Positions 54,075-64,000 of a stretch of DNA of 64,000 nucleotides are shown here, piece by piece. Position numbers and translations under genes: made by a program. The DNA lies in contig JALMQS010000128.1 of assembly GCA_024734495.1 (NCBI GenBank), positions 18,779,079 to 18,843,078 of the forward strand, in the 5' to 3' direction. Position 1 is the first letter of the stretch; the number at the start of each line of letters is the position of its first letter. The stretch comes from Forficula auricularia (lineage: Eukaryota > Arthropoda > Insecta > Dermaptera > Forficulidae). The notes beneath the pieces are model-generated. The model did not search any database, had not been told where the DNA came from, and saw only the letters and a program-made list of their open reading frames with translations.

Positions 54075-54184
54075 GTCTACAACACATAGATATGAACGAC
54101 TGGAAAAATACTTTTCAACAATGAACACTCGTTGCCCTTAGAAAACTTACTTACGACATGTCTACGAAAATGTGAACTCCGCAA

Positions 54185-54977
54185 TACTATCGGTTGGGGC
54201 AGAGCACTTTGCTTATTTAGAAATTAAATTAAGAAAAAAAGTAACGCAGATATATATTTAATTATTTAAACAGAATCAAGTACAACATTTAAATTTTATT
54301 ACTCAAGCCAACTACAGAGCTGAGAAAAATGAACGAGGAAGAGATTAAAAATAAAAATGAAATTCCAACTTCATATGGATATTAGGTATTAGCTTGAGTT
54401 AGGGGATCAGTGACTAAGTAGATATAAGAGCTAAGGCTCATGAAAAGCATCGCAGCGCACATGTGAAGATCCCGGGTTCAAACCCCGGCTGATTCTTTTA
54501 TCTATAATATAAAAAATCTTTTCTTCGTTCTCTAATTTAATTTAAATTTTATGTTTACACAGTTTTAATGATGATATAAGGCAGATGGCGTCCATTATTC
54601 TCAATACACTGGGTCATCTCCTTGAGGGGCGATCTGCAGTGGCTAGCACGGTAGCCTGATTTAGTCCCCTGCTACTATTTTTTTAAAATTCCTTGTCTAT
54701 AACGATTGTGCTAGGACCCTGGCTCACATGAAGAACAACATTGGTCAAGCTTTTGCCAATATACCCGTCGATATGATGGAAAGAGTTAAACGAATTTAGG
54801 CAGCATATTGTGAATAATAGACGCCATCTGTCAGATAAAATTGTCATCTTTAAAACTGTGTAAACATAAAATTTAAACGTTGTACTTGATGTTATTCAAA
54901 TAATTAAATATATATCTGCGATACTTTTTTCTTAATTGAATTTCTAAATAAGCAAAATCCTCTGCCCCACACTATAC
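54185..54977. mobile_element. Foldback mariner-like element with nested tRNA-like insert
   Basis: Outer arms of about 110 bases (54187..54298 and 54868..54975) are reverse complements around TTGCTTATTTAGAAATT. Inner arms (about 54541..54601 and 54808..54868) mirror TTTACACAGTTTTAA. Between the inner arms lies a decayed transposase end: a block like PDL...YYFF near 54655..54690 and AFANIPVDMMERV near 54748..54790, related to the transposase type at 18579. As there, both ends seem to derive from the same end of the parent element. Confidence 0.65.
54404..54496 (+). tRNA. tRNA-Ser-like sequence (pseudo-tRNA or SINE)
   Basis: 93 bases with acceptor strands GGATCAG and CTGATTC fully paired (one G-T), a near-perfect T arm (CCGGG, TTCAAAC, CCCGG), an A-box-like TGACTAAGTAGA, and a long variable region as in serine tRNAs. 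The anticodon loop CATGAAA would give TGA (Ser) but has A instead of T at position 33, and the D stem is weak. It may be a retroposed or decaying tRNA or a SINE head. Confidence 0.45.
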
Positions 54978-55806
54978 AGACGCCCCGTGACCAGTGCACA
55001 TTACAATGGTCCCTTTGTTGTCGATAATACCAGTAGTTGTTATCTTGTTATAGGCGATAGAAATAATTATAAAAAAAACTACTAATTATTTCGATGTGCG
55101 CGACTTTTCGATCACTCTGTATTTTCTTTGATCAAAAGCAATCTTTGTAAATTAAATAAATATGTATAGATAATATTAGATACAGTCAAGTCCAAGAAAG
55201 GAAGAGATTTCGCTATCTGGCGATTGTATGATTAAAAAGCAGCAATAATCCATTGGTAACCATTAATATTTTAATTGAGTGGGTCGCACGGGAATTAAAA
55301 ATTCTTTTGTTTCAAATGCCAGCCACGGGGGTCATATTTTTCGAATAGTAATTGAGTCAAAACAAACATATTCAAAAAAATATTCCCGACTGAATTCCTA
55401 AGCATAAGGGCTCCGCCATTTGTACACACATTATGGGGCCCGAACCCATTGAAATATCGTCAATTTTCGATTCTATAGCCAATCCACAAGAATTTAATTA
55501 GTCGATAATTGCTTTATGATTTATTTTTTATTACAGTTGTGTTCAACATGTAAATTTATTTATTATAAACGATTAATTAACAATAAAGAAATCATTATTC
55601 TGTTATTAAAAATGGATATATATATATTATTATATTGGCAGTACAAAATAATGTCGCTTAATAAAATACGCATATATTTTGTCAAAAAATTTACAACTGG
55701 AAAATAATAAATTGAAAGTTTTTTTGCCGAGAGTAGCAGAATTTTTATATATTGAAGGAGACAATAAAAGAGTGTATCTTCTGCTGGAATTATAAACTTT
55801 ATTTAT

Positions 55807-55861
55807 TTATAACGAGACTATAGTTTCGAGGGCTTTGCCCTCTTCATCAGCCTATTACAAT
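55807..55861 (-). ncRNA. Hammerhead-ribozyme-like motif, family A inverted copy
   Basis: CTGATGA (55844..55850 on the minus strand), extra A, helix GAGGGC/GCCCTC, GAAA (55824..55827), CTATAG and TC, all as in the copy at 32771..32826, with one change just 5' of the core. Confidence 0.6.
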
Positions 55862-55954
55862 AGATTCACAGGAATTAATTTATTCATAAAATTTTATTTA
55901 TTTATAACGCGACTATAGACTATATGAAATTCATAAATTAATTCCTGTGAATCC

Positions 55955-56009
55955 ATTGTAATAGACTGATGAAGAGGGCAAAGCCCTCGAAACTATACTC
56001 TCGTTATAA
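55955..56009 (+). ncRNA. Hammerhead-ribozyme-like motif, family A direct copy
   Basis: CTGATGA 55966..55972, helix II intact, GAAA 55989..55992. The helix III element reads CTATAC rather than CTATAG, breaking its closing pair, so activity is doubtful. Confidence 0.55.
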
Positions 56010-56196
56010 ATAAATAAAATTTATAATTCCAGCAGAAGACACACTCTTTTATTGTCTTCTTCAACTTGAAAATAAACCACTAATAGCCCCCGATATATCA
56101 TTAAACCAAAAATGTTTTATTAATAGAGAGAGGGCTTTAAAAGGGGCCATAGTCATTTATTATTATTATTCATATCCTCAACTGGCCAAAAAATAT

Positions 56197-56766
56197 ATTT
56201 TTTTTTTTTATTTATTTATTTATCTTAACCAATTATTTCATAATTGACAAAAGATTTGTTATTCACATACTTAAAGCACACTTTAGGAAAATATTTAACA
56301 AATATAATTCCTCACTTAACAATATATATACAATAATAAGATCAATATTATCCAAATGGAATAATTAATATAATTTGTTAACTAAATAGTTCATATGTTT
56401 TTCTTCTTTTTAGTCGACGAACATTATCATCAACGTTGAGCATTTGTTTCATTTCTTGATTTTCATGTTTGTGTAGACGTTGGTGGTGTCTAACGGCATT
56501 TTTGTGGATTTCTTCTGTGACTGCATCGAGGTGTAGATCTCGGTGCAGGTCACTATTTCTGATGTACCAAGGGGCATTTACAATACTTCTTAGGACTTTA
56601 TTTTAAAATTTTTGTATAATTTCTATATTGGACTTTTTTGTACAGCCCCACAATTGAATCCCGTAGGTCCATACGGGTTTCAAAATTTGTCTATAAATTA
56701 AAATTTTATTTCTCACAAACATCTCTGAATTGCGTCCAAGTAGCCAGTAAAGTTTTCGAAATTTGA
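56197..56766 (-). mobile_element. 5'-truncated Jockey-like LINE
   Basis: A 570-bp minus-strand insertion with a perfect 14-bp target duplication TGGCCAAAAAATAT (56183..56196 and 56767..56780) and an AAAT-repeat tail (plus-strand TTTATTTATTTATT at 56206..56224). Confidence 0.8.
56405..56766 (-). pseudogene. Jockey-clade reverse transcriptase carboxy-terminus
   Basis: The minus strand reads through RKLYWLLGRNSEMFVRNKIL, ILKPVWTYGIQLWGCTKKSN, VNAPWYIRNSDLHRDL and HQRLHKHENQEM to a basic end, one in-frame TAA apart. This is the typical carboxy-terminus of Jockey-clade ORF2. No catalytic residues are included. It could be the missing 3' end type of the element at 3800..6448, but overlap is lacking to test that. 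Confidence 0.75.
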
Positions 56767-57033
56767 TGGCCAAAAAATATGATAATTAATAAATTATAGT
56801 AGAAATTAATTATATCAAAGCATTAGAATTCAGTTAAATGTCAATTGAAATTTAATTCAAATTTAAGGAATAAAAAAATAAAATAATAAAGGGTATTATC
56901 ATTTTATTTATTACAAATATAATAGTAAATATTTATAATTTTTACTTGATCTCAATGGACAGGGTACTCCAACTGTACCTGGAAAAATAGATAACACTGA
57001 TAAACAATGAGAGTTTCCTTTAAACAAAACTAA

Positions 57034-57470
57034 GTGATCTTTATGTATTCAGATGTGCTAATAACATTTCGTAAACTCGATAGTAAGTTAGAAGAAGGCA
57101 TATTTACCGGGCTGCAAATCTGTGAGAGAGCTAAATGCTCATGGTTAGCTTTCAGACAAGTATGCTGTAATTTTTTTGGAAATGTGATAACTGACAACTA
57201 CAAGAAACGTGTTGAAATGTTATCAGTGCATGGGGTGCAATATGACCTTGAAAATACACTTTTTTACATTCGTATTTGTACTTTTTCCCCCCTAACTTGG
57301 GCACGGTTAGTGAAGAATGCGGCGAGAGATTTCACCATGATATTTCTGTAATGGAGAAACGATATCTAGGAAAATCGGTACATAACTTGTTAGCAGACTA
57401 TTGTTGGAACCTCAAGGGAGAGGTTTCTGCTGGCAATTACAAACCGCAGAGTTCAAGAAAGAAATTTTGA
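57034..57470 (+). pseudogene. Frameshifted fragment of a repeat-encoded arthropod protein
   Basis: Two overlapping frames join into one decayed protein: FTGLQICERAKCSWLAFRQV, then FFGNVITDNYKKRVEML in the first frame, then FFPPNLGTVSEECGERFHHD and MEKRYLGKSVHNLLADYCWN in the second. This pattern recurs in many arthropod predicted proteins, but I cannot name its element or function. A frameshift lies near 57280. The intact protein would extend on both sides. Confidence 0.5.
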
Positions 57471-57879
57471 AAATGCGAGTAAAATAGTGTTTTTCCCCCT
57501 TTTTTGCATGGAATTTCTTCATTGAACATTCAAAATCGGTCCTATATATATTTTTTAATTTTTTTATATTTCACAGTTTTCACTTAAATATTTAAATTCT
57601 ATTTCATGAGCAAACAAACATAAATAATTTAAAATTTTGAAGTATTATTAAAAAGGGAATTAAATTTGTATTAAAAATTAAAAATGAAACACCCAGGGAA
57701 ACTTTAAGTGATACAGCATTTCTACTTTCAGATTTGGATTCAGCGGGGTCGAATTATAAATAATCACCTATTTTTGTTCAAAGGAACAAAAAAAATTTTA
57801 ATTTGTTTATTAGTGTAAACAACTGGTGTGTTCACCACACGACTTTCACATTTTCATTTATTTGAAGTCATTGCGACAC

Positions 57880-58140
57880 TACTAATTTACACCCACTTCC
57901 TTTATTTCGTTTTTTTTTTTTTTATTTTCTCAAAAACGGCTCTAACGATTTTTTAAAAATTAGTGTATTTATCAATTGTCATGAGGTAATAGTTGTATCA
58001 AATTTTTAATCCGATTGAATTAAAGGAAGGGGTTCTAAATTAGGAGTGTGGTAAAATAAATAATTTAATCGTTCATTTCTCGTCTTCGGAAAGTCGCAGA
58101 TCCTTGAAATTTGAAACTTAAGCTATCTAGAGGCTACAAG
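57880..58140. repeat. Dispersed repeat, partner of 7090..7330
   Basis: Shares the segments ACTAATTTACACCC, CTTCCTTTATTTC and the region with CGTCTTCGGAAAGTCGCAG (inverted at 7130..7160). Non-coding. Confidence 0.45.
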
Positions 58141-58214
58141 AAGTATAACAAGATTTTGGATAAAATAGAAAAACCGAAAGTTGATTTTTTCATAGGTAAG
58201 AATTTTCGCCCCCC

Positions 58215-58506
58215 CCCTCTGCGTTTCGCAACCATAAGTGTCAGAGCTACGAAATTCGAAACTTAAGCTTGATATAGGCTAGAAAGAATACATCAAGCTT
58301 TTGGTTGAAATCGGCAGACTGGAAGAGGACATTTACATGAAAGATTTTTGAGAAAATCAAAAAAAAAACGTAAAATCTTTCATGTAAATGTCCACTTCCG
58401 GTTTTCAGATTTCAACCAAAAGATTGCTGTACTCCTTCTGGCATATATCGATCTTAAGCTTCAAATTTCGTAGCTCTGAGACTTATGGTTGTGAAACGCA
58501 GGAGGG
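58215..58506. mobile_element. Foldback repeat with very short loop
   Basis: Arms 58215..58349 and 58372..58506 are about 135 bases each and reverse complementary (TTACATGAAAGATTTT / AAAATCTTTCATGTAA at the centre) with a loop of about 22 bases. Non-coding. Confidence 0.7.
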
Positions 58507-59145
58507 TATATACTACATACGTACATACGCACTGATGAATGGATTTTGGACTCCTTTTTGGCCTCTGGGAACCACAATTTCCGGTTTTATGTTATAAATC
58601 CGGTTTTCAACTAATAAAGGAATCGATTCCTTCCACCTAGAAGTTACAAAATGAAATTAACTTTTTTCATCTCTGAGATAGAAGCTCTCAAAGAGTCAGG
58701 ACCCAGACAGGGCATCGCAATACTCTCCCATTATATTCTATAGAATATAAATGTGAAAGTAAAAATTGGTAAAGAATCATTGAAATTTAGTTCAGTGAAT
58801 CGGATAAAATGTGATATTGGCATATGTTGGGTGTAAGTTGGCTTTTGAGGTTGACGGATGTGTGTGTGTGTCCTTGAAAGCTGAAGAGAAAAGATCGACC
58901 TGGCTCAATGTCCTTAGGGGGAATGAAAACGAAGGATTAGTGAATGGCTAGGCCCTGCATAGTAAGAGGCTCGAGGGAGGAAAGAACTTCGTGAGATGCA
59001 TTATAGGGACCCTAGATGGATCCGAATATGAAAAATATTATTTAGAAATAATATTGTTTTGACAAACTGTCCTGGACGGAAATATATGCATTTATGCATT
59101 CGACACTTAATCAAAATAAGCTGACGTGTTCTGATGTGACCATCC

Positions 59146-60308
59146 ACTTGACTTTACCATAAAACCTGGCCATTAAAATTATTTATAATCATGTAGGGGG
59201 GGGGTTTGTTTTTGCATTTTTAGACTTCTGGTGTCCCACTGATTATGTATACACAATTTGGTTGAGTTTGGTAAATGGACAAGATTTTCATTTTTTGACC
59301 CTATAAGGAAAAAAACCACTTTTTTCATGCACGATTACAATACTTGACCATGCCCTGTATGGTAAATAAATAAATAAATCTTTATTCCTCGACCTGCTTA
59401 GAGGCACAAGTCCTCGGTGGCTAGGTCCTCCAAACATCAATACAATCTAGCTACAATACATTAATAAACATCAATACAAATTTATTACAACAATTTAACA
59501 AATAATAAATAAGTAAAAAAAAAAAAAATGAAAAAAAAGAAAAATAAAAAAATAAAAAAAAAAAAATAGAAATGTATGCTCATTAACAAATAAAATGATC
59601 ATAGATTTCCATCAAAAGACAAAAAGTAATTTAAAAATTCCGCGCAAAAACCCGATACCAGGAGCAAGCGACGCATTAGCCATCCCGGCATTTGCCATAA
59701 GTTGTTAAGGAAACCTGGTCAAAACCTTAACAAGGATGGTATGACCTCTCTCTGCCTCACCTAATCTCTGCTTGCGAGAACTAAATAAAATTTTGCACAA
59801 CTCTAGGACATTAGGACTTGACAAAATTTATAATTGATTTAATCATAGGGGGCAGTTATGTATACAAAATTTGGTTGAGTTTGCTCAAACGGCCTAGATT
59901 TTAATTTTTAACCCTCCCCTCCCCCCTCCATCCCCTTAATTTTTGGTCGATATGCACCAAAATCTAATCAGCTCTTAATCTCAATGAACCAAAACTACGT
60001 GTGAAATTTGGTTTCGATATTCACACTAGTTTTTGAGCTATCTCGTCCACAAAAAATTTTGGTAACGCACAGACCTACAGAATAACAAGACAGACATTTT
60101 AACAAAACAATTATTATCTCAAAAAATATAATTTTTTTGATGTTCATTTATAAGAGCTTTTTTGTAGAGCGAAATCATAATAGTTTCGCTCAATTTGTTT
60201 AATCAAAATAGTTTCAGGCCATTTTTTGAGATATTTTTGAAAAAAAGGAAAAAAAACACTTTTTGCTTGCCCGATTACATTACTTGACCATGCCTTGTAT
60301 GGTAAAGT
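59146..60308. mobile_element. M1 repeat copies interrupted by a LINE tail
   Basis: 59146..59361 is a short M1 copy with both ends (ACTTTACCATA at left, CCTGTATGGTAAA at right). 59860..60308 is the right part of another. Between them, 59362..59860 is a minus-strand LINE 3' end with an AAATAAAT-type tail, an A-rich run (59515..59570) and a decayed coding tail around 59650..59820. Confidence 0.5.
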
Positions 60309-60960
60309 AAAAATGAACTTATAATAACGAAAAGATTATTATATTTTTCTGGGGACAAAATTGGGGAGGGCTGGGGTTCAAAAAATAAAAATCTAGGCCC
60401 TTAGACCAAACTTAACCAAATGTTGTATACTTATTCAATGGTCTCTCAGAAGTCTAAAAATCTGGTCCAAGGGTCTAGAATTTAATTTTTTGACCCCCCT
60501 CCTAAATAATTATAAATGATTTTATTAAATATTAAATTTAAGTGAGGGGCCAGACGAATGGCTAAGTCAAGTGGATAGCCACATTAGTTTATTTAATTAA
60601 ATTACAATTTTTCGAGTCTAAACAATTAAATTGGCAAATTCTAATATATAATAATATTTGTAGTGTTCTTTTAGTGGGATTTAAAATTATAAAACCAATT
60701 AATAAATTTATTATTAAATCTCCCCTAAATCGCTTTATAGTTCTCAGTGTGAAGTACTAAGTCGCCTGTGGGGTATCCTTCGCACAGGCAAGTCAAATTG
60801 ACGATATTCGAGTTTCCATTGGGTTGCCTGGAAATTGCCTAGTGTGAAGAGGGCCTTACATTTCAAATATTCCATTTAATATTTGAAAAATCAATGTATA
60901 ATTAATTAATCGATTTTCTAGATAACTTAAATATGTTAATTATTAAATAAAATAAAACCT
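60309..60960. other. No gene; fragments of M1-like sequence
   Basis: 60340..60590 shares short segments with M1 (TTTTTTGACCCCCC, AGTCAAGTGGATAG inverted). The rest is unassigned. Confidence 0.35.
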
Positions 60961-60962
60961 GC

Positions 60963-61334
60963 TTCAAAAAAATTAAATGCATTAAATAAAATAAGAATAA
61001 CTCAAAAATCAAATCAAATACACTAAAAGGTATAAAATAATAATCTAATTTAGTTATAACTAAATGACGAAATTGTTACATGAAATCACTTTTTGAAGTC
61101 ATATACATTTTATGAATCGTACTCAACGGATTTTACTTAGTACGATTGGCTGGTACGCTCGTTTATATATAATAACAATAGTTTGTTTAGCACCGATTTC
61201 AAAAAGTGATTTCATGTAACAATCTCATCGTTTAGTTGTAACTAAATTAGATAATTATTTTATACCTTTTAGTGCATTTTATTTTATTTCTGAGTTATTC
61301 TTATTTTATTTGATGCATTTAATTTTTTTGAAGT
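60963..61334. mobile_element. Foldback MITE
   Basis: Arms of about 135 bases (60963..61098 and 61199..61334) are reverse complements, starting TTCAAAAAAATTAAATGCAT and ending near TCACTTTTTGAAGTC, with a 100-base loop. Non-coding; the class is not known. Confidence 0.7.
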
Positions 61335-62206
61335 CCGTTTTATTTTTATTTTTTTATAAAAATTATTTTTATTTTTATTTTTTTAGTGATGTTACTAATA
61401 GTGAATTAAGATAATATTTTGTATGTATCTCGTAAGAGAAAGCGTCGGGCGAATGAATCCGGAAATGATAAAAAAATACAATTCACAAATAATAAAATTC
61501 TCTCGAAACGTTTGCGGGTTTTAAATGAACGTTTTAAGATTTTTTTATTTTTTTTATAAATAAAATATTTTATTTATTATAATTTCGATTATTTGCTCAT
61601 AAGAATTGGAAATTTACGTTATTTCGTCATTTATCATATCATCATAACTTGAGCAAATTAATATGGGACTACCCCTAAGGTACCCCCTTTCTAATAAAAG
61701 AAGAATCATCGAAATCGGTTCATATACAAAGAAGTTATGCCTGAACATACATATCAAAAAAGGTACAATACTAATAAAAAAAAACGGGACCAATCGGGAA
61801 TCAGACTGAACCCGATGCAAAAAAATCATCGAAATAGGTTCATAATTGGCGAAGAAATCAAGTAACAGTAACATAGACACAAAAAAAAATCAGTCGAATT
61901 GATAACCTCCTCCTTTTTTGAAGTCGTTTAAAAATTATTTATAATTTAATTATATAAATTTAACATCTATGGTAATGTTTTATTATACACAGTATGCCAT
62001 AAATTGATTGTATTTGATAATGGACTTTTTGTTGTAAAAACAATAGCTAAAAAGCAATTTTTCGGAAATTGAATAAGTTTTAATTTGCTTGATAAAATAT
62101 TTACATTTTGATAAATTATCTAACAAGATGTTCGATTCTTTCTTTGCAACTGCCAAAGCTTAAAATTGAAATAAAAACAAGAATAAAGAATTAAAATGCC
62201 CTAGGG

Positions 62207-63154
62207 CAGGGGTTCCCAACCTTTTTGCACCTGCGTACCATTTGACTTTTTGAGAAATTTTGACGTACCACCAGACCTAAATATTTTAATAAACGTATAA
62301 TATTTACTCTTCTAAAAGTGTTCAAAGGCTTTTTGAATTAAATTCCCGAGAAAACTTCATATTTAATGGTTAGATATTTGTTTATTTATAACATGCTTAT
62401 AATAAAGGAGAAATAAAATGGTATTAATTTAGAGTTTTTATTATTTTATTACCCATAGGTCTAAAAACATACAAATAAAAAATTAGTACAAACTCAAAAT
62501 TAATCATCATACAAAATTTACTTTTATAGTCTTTAGTGCAAAACTTGTTGTTGTTTGCCTGTGATTAAAATATCAACATTAGGAGTAATGGAACTTATCT
62601 TCACTCTTAAGTCCTCTTCAACCCTTATTCTGCTTCAATGTTTATTTTTTATGTACAAGAGTTCAGAAAATCCACTCTCACATAAGTAACTCGTAACAAA
62701 TGACATCAAAAATAGCAGAACTTGCCGGAAGATCAAAGGGTACTCGGTTTTGCATCCGATCCAGAAGTTAATTAAAGATTTTTCTTTAAAATAATCTTTC
62801 ATGGAACTATCTTCTGTAAGATCGATAAAACTTTCTTTTAGTTCCAATTCATTTGGTGAGGTTCCCGAAAAAGGGTTTCAGATCCAGTCCACTTTTGAAT
62901 AATCTTCAGAGAAATACTTCTTAACGCTTTTTTTAAGGCCTTTCAAGTGAACAATGATATCTGCAACCACATCTGGTTTTTGGGGATAATTCATTTTCTT
63001 CAAAAAATGACGATTAGAGTGGGAAATGCAAATAAATTCTCCTCCTGTATTTGTGAACAAAACAGGACCAACTTTTTCTTGAAGGAGTTTATTTCGTCAC
63101 TGGCTGTGAAGTCTGTTGTACACGCGTACGCGTACCACCGGTTGGGAACCCCTG
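62207..63154 (-). mobile_element. hAT transposon remnant
   Basis: Ends CAGGGGTTCCCAACC and GGTTGGGAACCCCTG are perfect inverted repeats, flanked by a perfect 8-bp target duplication CCCTAGGG (62199..62206 and 63155..63162). It holds the decayed 3' end of a hAT transposase on the minus strand. Confidence 0.9.
62635..63060 (-). pseudogene. hAT transposase carboxy-terminal fragment
   Basis: On the minus strand, a segment ending VDWI, a TGA where Arg is expected, then NPFSGTSPNELELKESFIDL, the block INFWIGCKTEYPLI and the dimerisation motif TSYLCESGFSELLYIKNKH. These match the carboxy-terminal hAT dimerisation region of ZBED5-like transposases. The RNase H-like catalytic core and BED finger are missing, so it is inactive. 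Confidence 0.8.
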
Positions 63155-63162
63155 CCCTAGGG

Positions 63163-64000
63163 GATTGAATTGCTTTGGCCATCCCATCCGTCGTTTGATT
63201 CGAGAAAACTTCAACCCAAATTGAGGTTGAATTGATATCATTTTTATGTTTTTTTTCTTCTTTTTAATTTATTTGTATAACTGGTTATTTCGAAGATATA
63301 ATTAGCTGTTATTTGAAATAAATACTATATACTCGTAATAAGAGATCATTATTTTCTTTTTAAAAATTAAAGGCCCTTTTCTTTCCTTTTTCTAATATAA
63401 TGATATATTTTTTAAAAGGTGAAAGAAATTGAAGATGTATATCGAATATACATCAATTTGTGCTCATCATCAATTAATTTGTCATGGCTAATAAATTATA
63501 TTTCCGGTGATTCTTTATTTTCCCAAGAAGAATATCGGGTATCAGATCTACAAGAATAAATTGTAAAATTTATAAGAGCAAATCGAAGAAAGTGTACTTT
63601 GTGCAAAATTTATAAACTCCCACTAATAAGAACACCCGCACTGATACATCCATAATTCCCATCAAATAGGAAGCTGGAATTAGCCACTATTATTCCTTAA
63701 ACTGTATTTTGGCAAAGTAACATATTGGTAACAGGAAATTGCAGATACGCCAACTGGTGGTGAAAGCTTGAACTAGTTCAATAGGGTCTTCTGAAAGCTG
63801 ATTTATAAGTGTTTAAATTACATATTAACAAAAACAAATCCTATTTATTAAATAAAGATAATTTTAATTTTCTTTGATTATGCATATGACATTTTTGACA
63901 GCGACCCGGTTGCGTTAGTTTCAATTTCTACCACCGTACTTACCATTTACCAATAGTAACGCTCTTCCCTAGAAATCACAATGTGGTGATTAGTCAAGAA
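63163..64000. other. No gene recognised
   Basis: AT-rich; a small perfect hairpin (GATGTATATCGAATATACATC near 63432) is the only structure noticed. Confidence 0.4.

Larger units (their letters stand above)
55725..56070 (-). mobile_element. Family A retroelement, inverted pair
   Basis: Two family A bodies lie in opposite orientations, joined around 55890..55925, with the shared 3' end (TTTTGCCGAGAGTAGCAG on this strand) at the left. The flanks share GAAAATAA, a possible target duplication. Each body bears one hammerhead-like core. The inverted pair makes a long palindrome. Confidence 0.6.

Noticed and set aside
57034..57351. Intact host gene of 105 codons
   Set aside because: The homology continues in another frame from about 57276, so this is a frameshifted fragment, not a complete gene.
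1..64000. CRISPR array, operon, bacterial promoter or ribosome binding site
   Set aside because: Spliced genes and animal transposons show a eukaryotic nuclear genome; no regularly spaced direct repeats were found.

Overview
This is an AT-rich animal genomic window with spliced genes that have short exons and GT-AG introns. It is most likely from an arthropod: the mix of Jockey-like, RTE-like and CR1-like LINEs, mariner, Tc1-like and hAT DNA transposons, and a Ty3/gypsy-type LTR element is typical of arthropods. The species cannot be told from the sequence. Three conserved host genes were recognised by translation and splice-site inspection; nearly everything else identifiable is transposon-derived.

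Host genes. ANKMY2 (minus strand, 13518..20483, 4 exons, 398 aa) is an ankyrin-repeat and MYND zinc-finger protein. DOHH (plus strand, 22034..28355, 3 exons, 302 aa) is deoxyhypusine hydroxylase, which matures the translation factor eIF5A. ANKMY2 and DOHH are head to head, about 1.55 kb apart. The 3' portion of CLUH/clueless (minus strand, 31463..36726, 461 codons assembled) converges on DOHH tail to tail. The CLUH exons encoding the amino-terminal and CLU domains were not found in the remaining 27 kb, which also contains a 100-N assembly gap (37793..37892).

Layout. 1-13.5 kb: a repeat with poly-C/G tracts, a hAT-like MITE, a Jockey-like LINE with two open ORFs but no reverse transcriptase, RTE-like and CR1-like LINE fragments, and two degenerate tRNA-like sequences. 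13.5-36.7 kb: the three genes, whose introns are loaded with nested repeats; DOHH intron 1 holds a threefold duplication of an RTE-MITE composite with hAT elements nested in it. 36.7-44 kb: an RTE fragment, the gap, and an internally deleted LTR retrotransposon with a very long 3' LTR. 44-64 kb: a Tc1-like element with a LINE nested inside it, mariner remnants, three hAT elements (two with perfect 8-bp target duplications, one with 7 of 8 matching), and several long foldback elements.

Most striking signal. Three otherwise dissimilar foldback repeat families (at 22921..23761, at 33591..33962, and at 32658..32923 plus 55725..56070) each carry a hammerhead-ribozyme-like core: a CTGANGA box, a stem-loop, and a GAAAC box. 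The flanking helices differ in sequence between families but keep their pairing. Two of these families have 12-13 bp target-site duplications, as expected for retrotransposition. They resemble ribozyme-bearing ends of Penelope-like elements or animal retrozymes, with one extra nucleotide between the CTGANGA box and helix II in all three. No Penelope-type protein was found in the window. All assignments come from reading the sequence; no database search or folding program was run.
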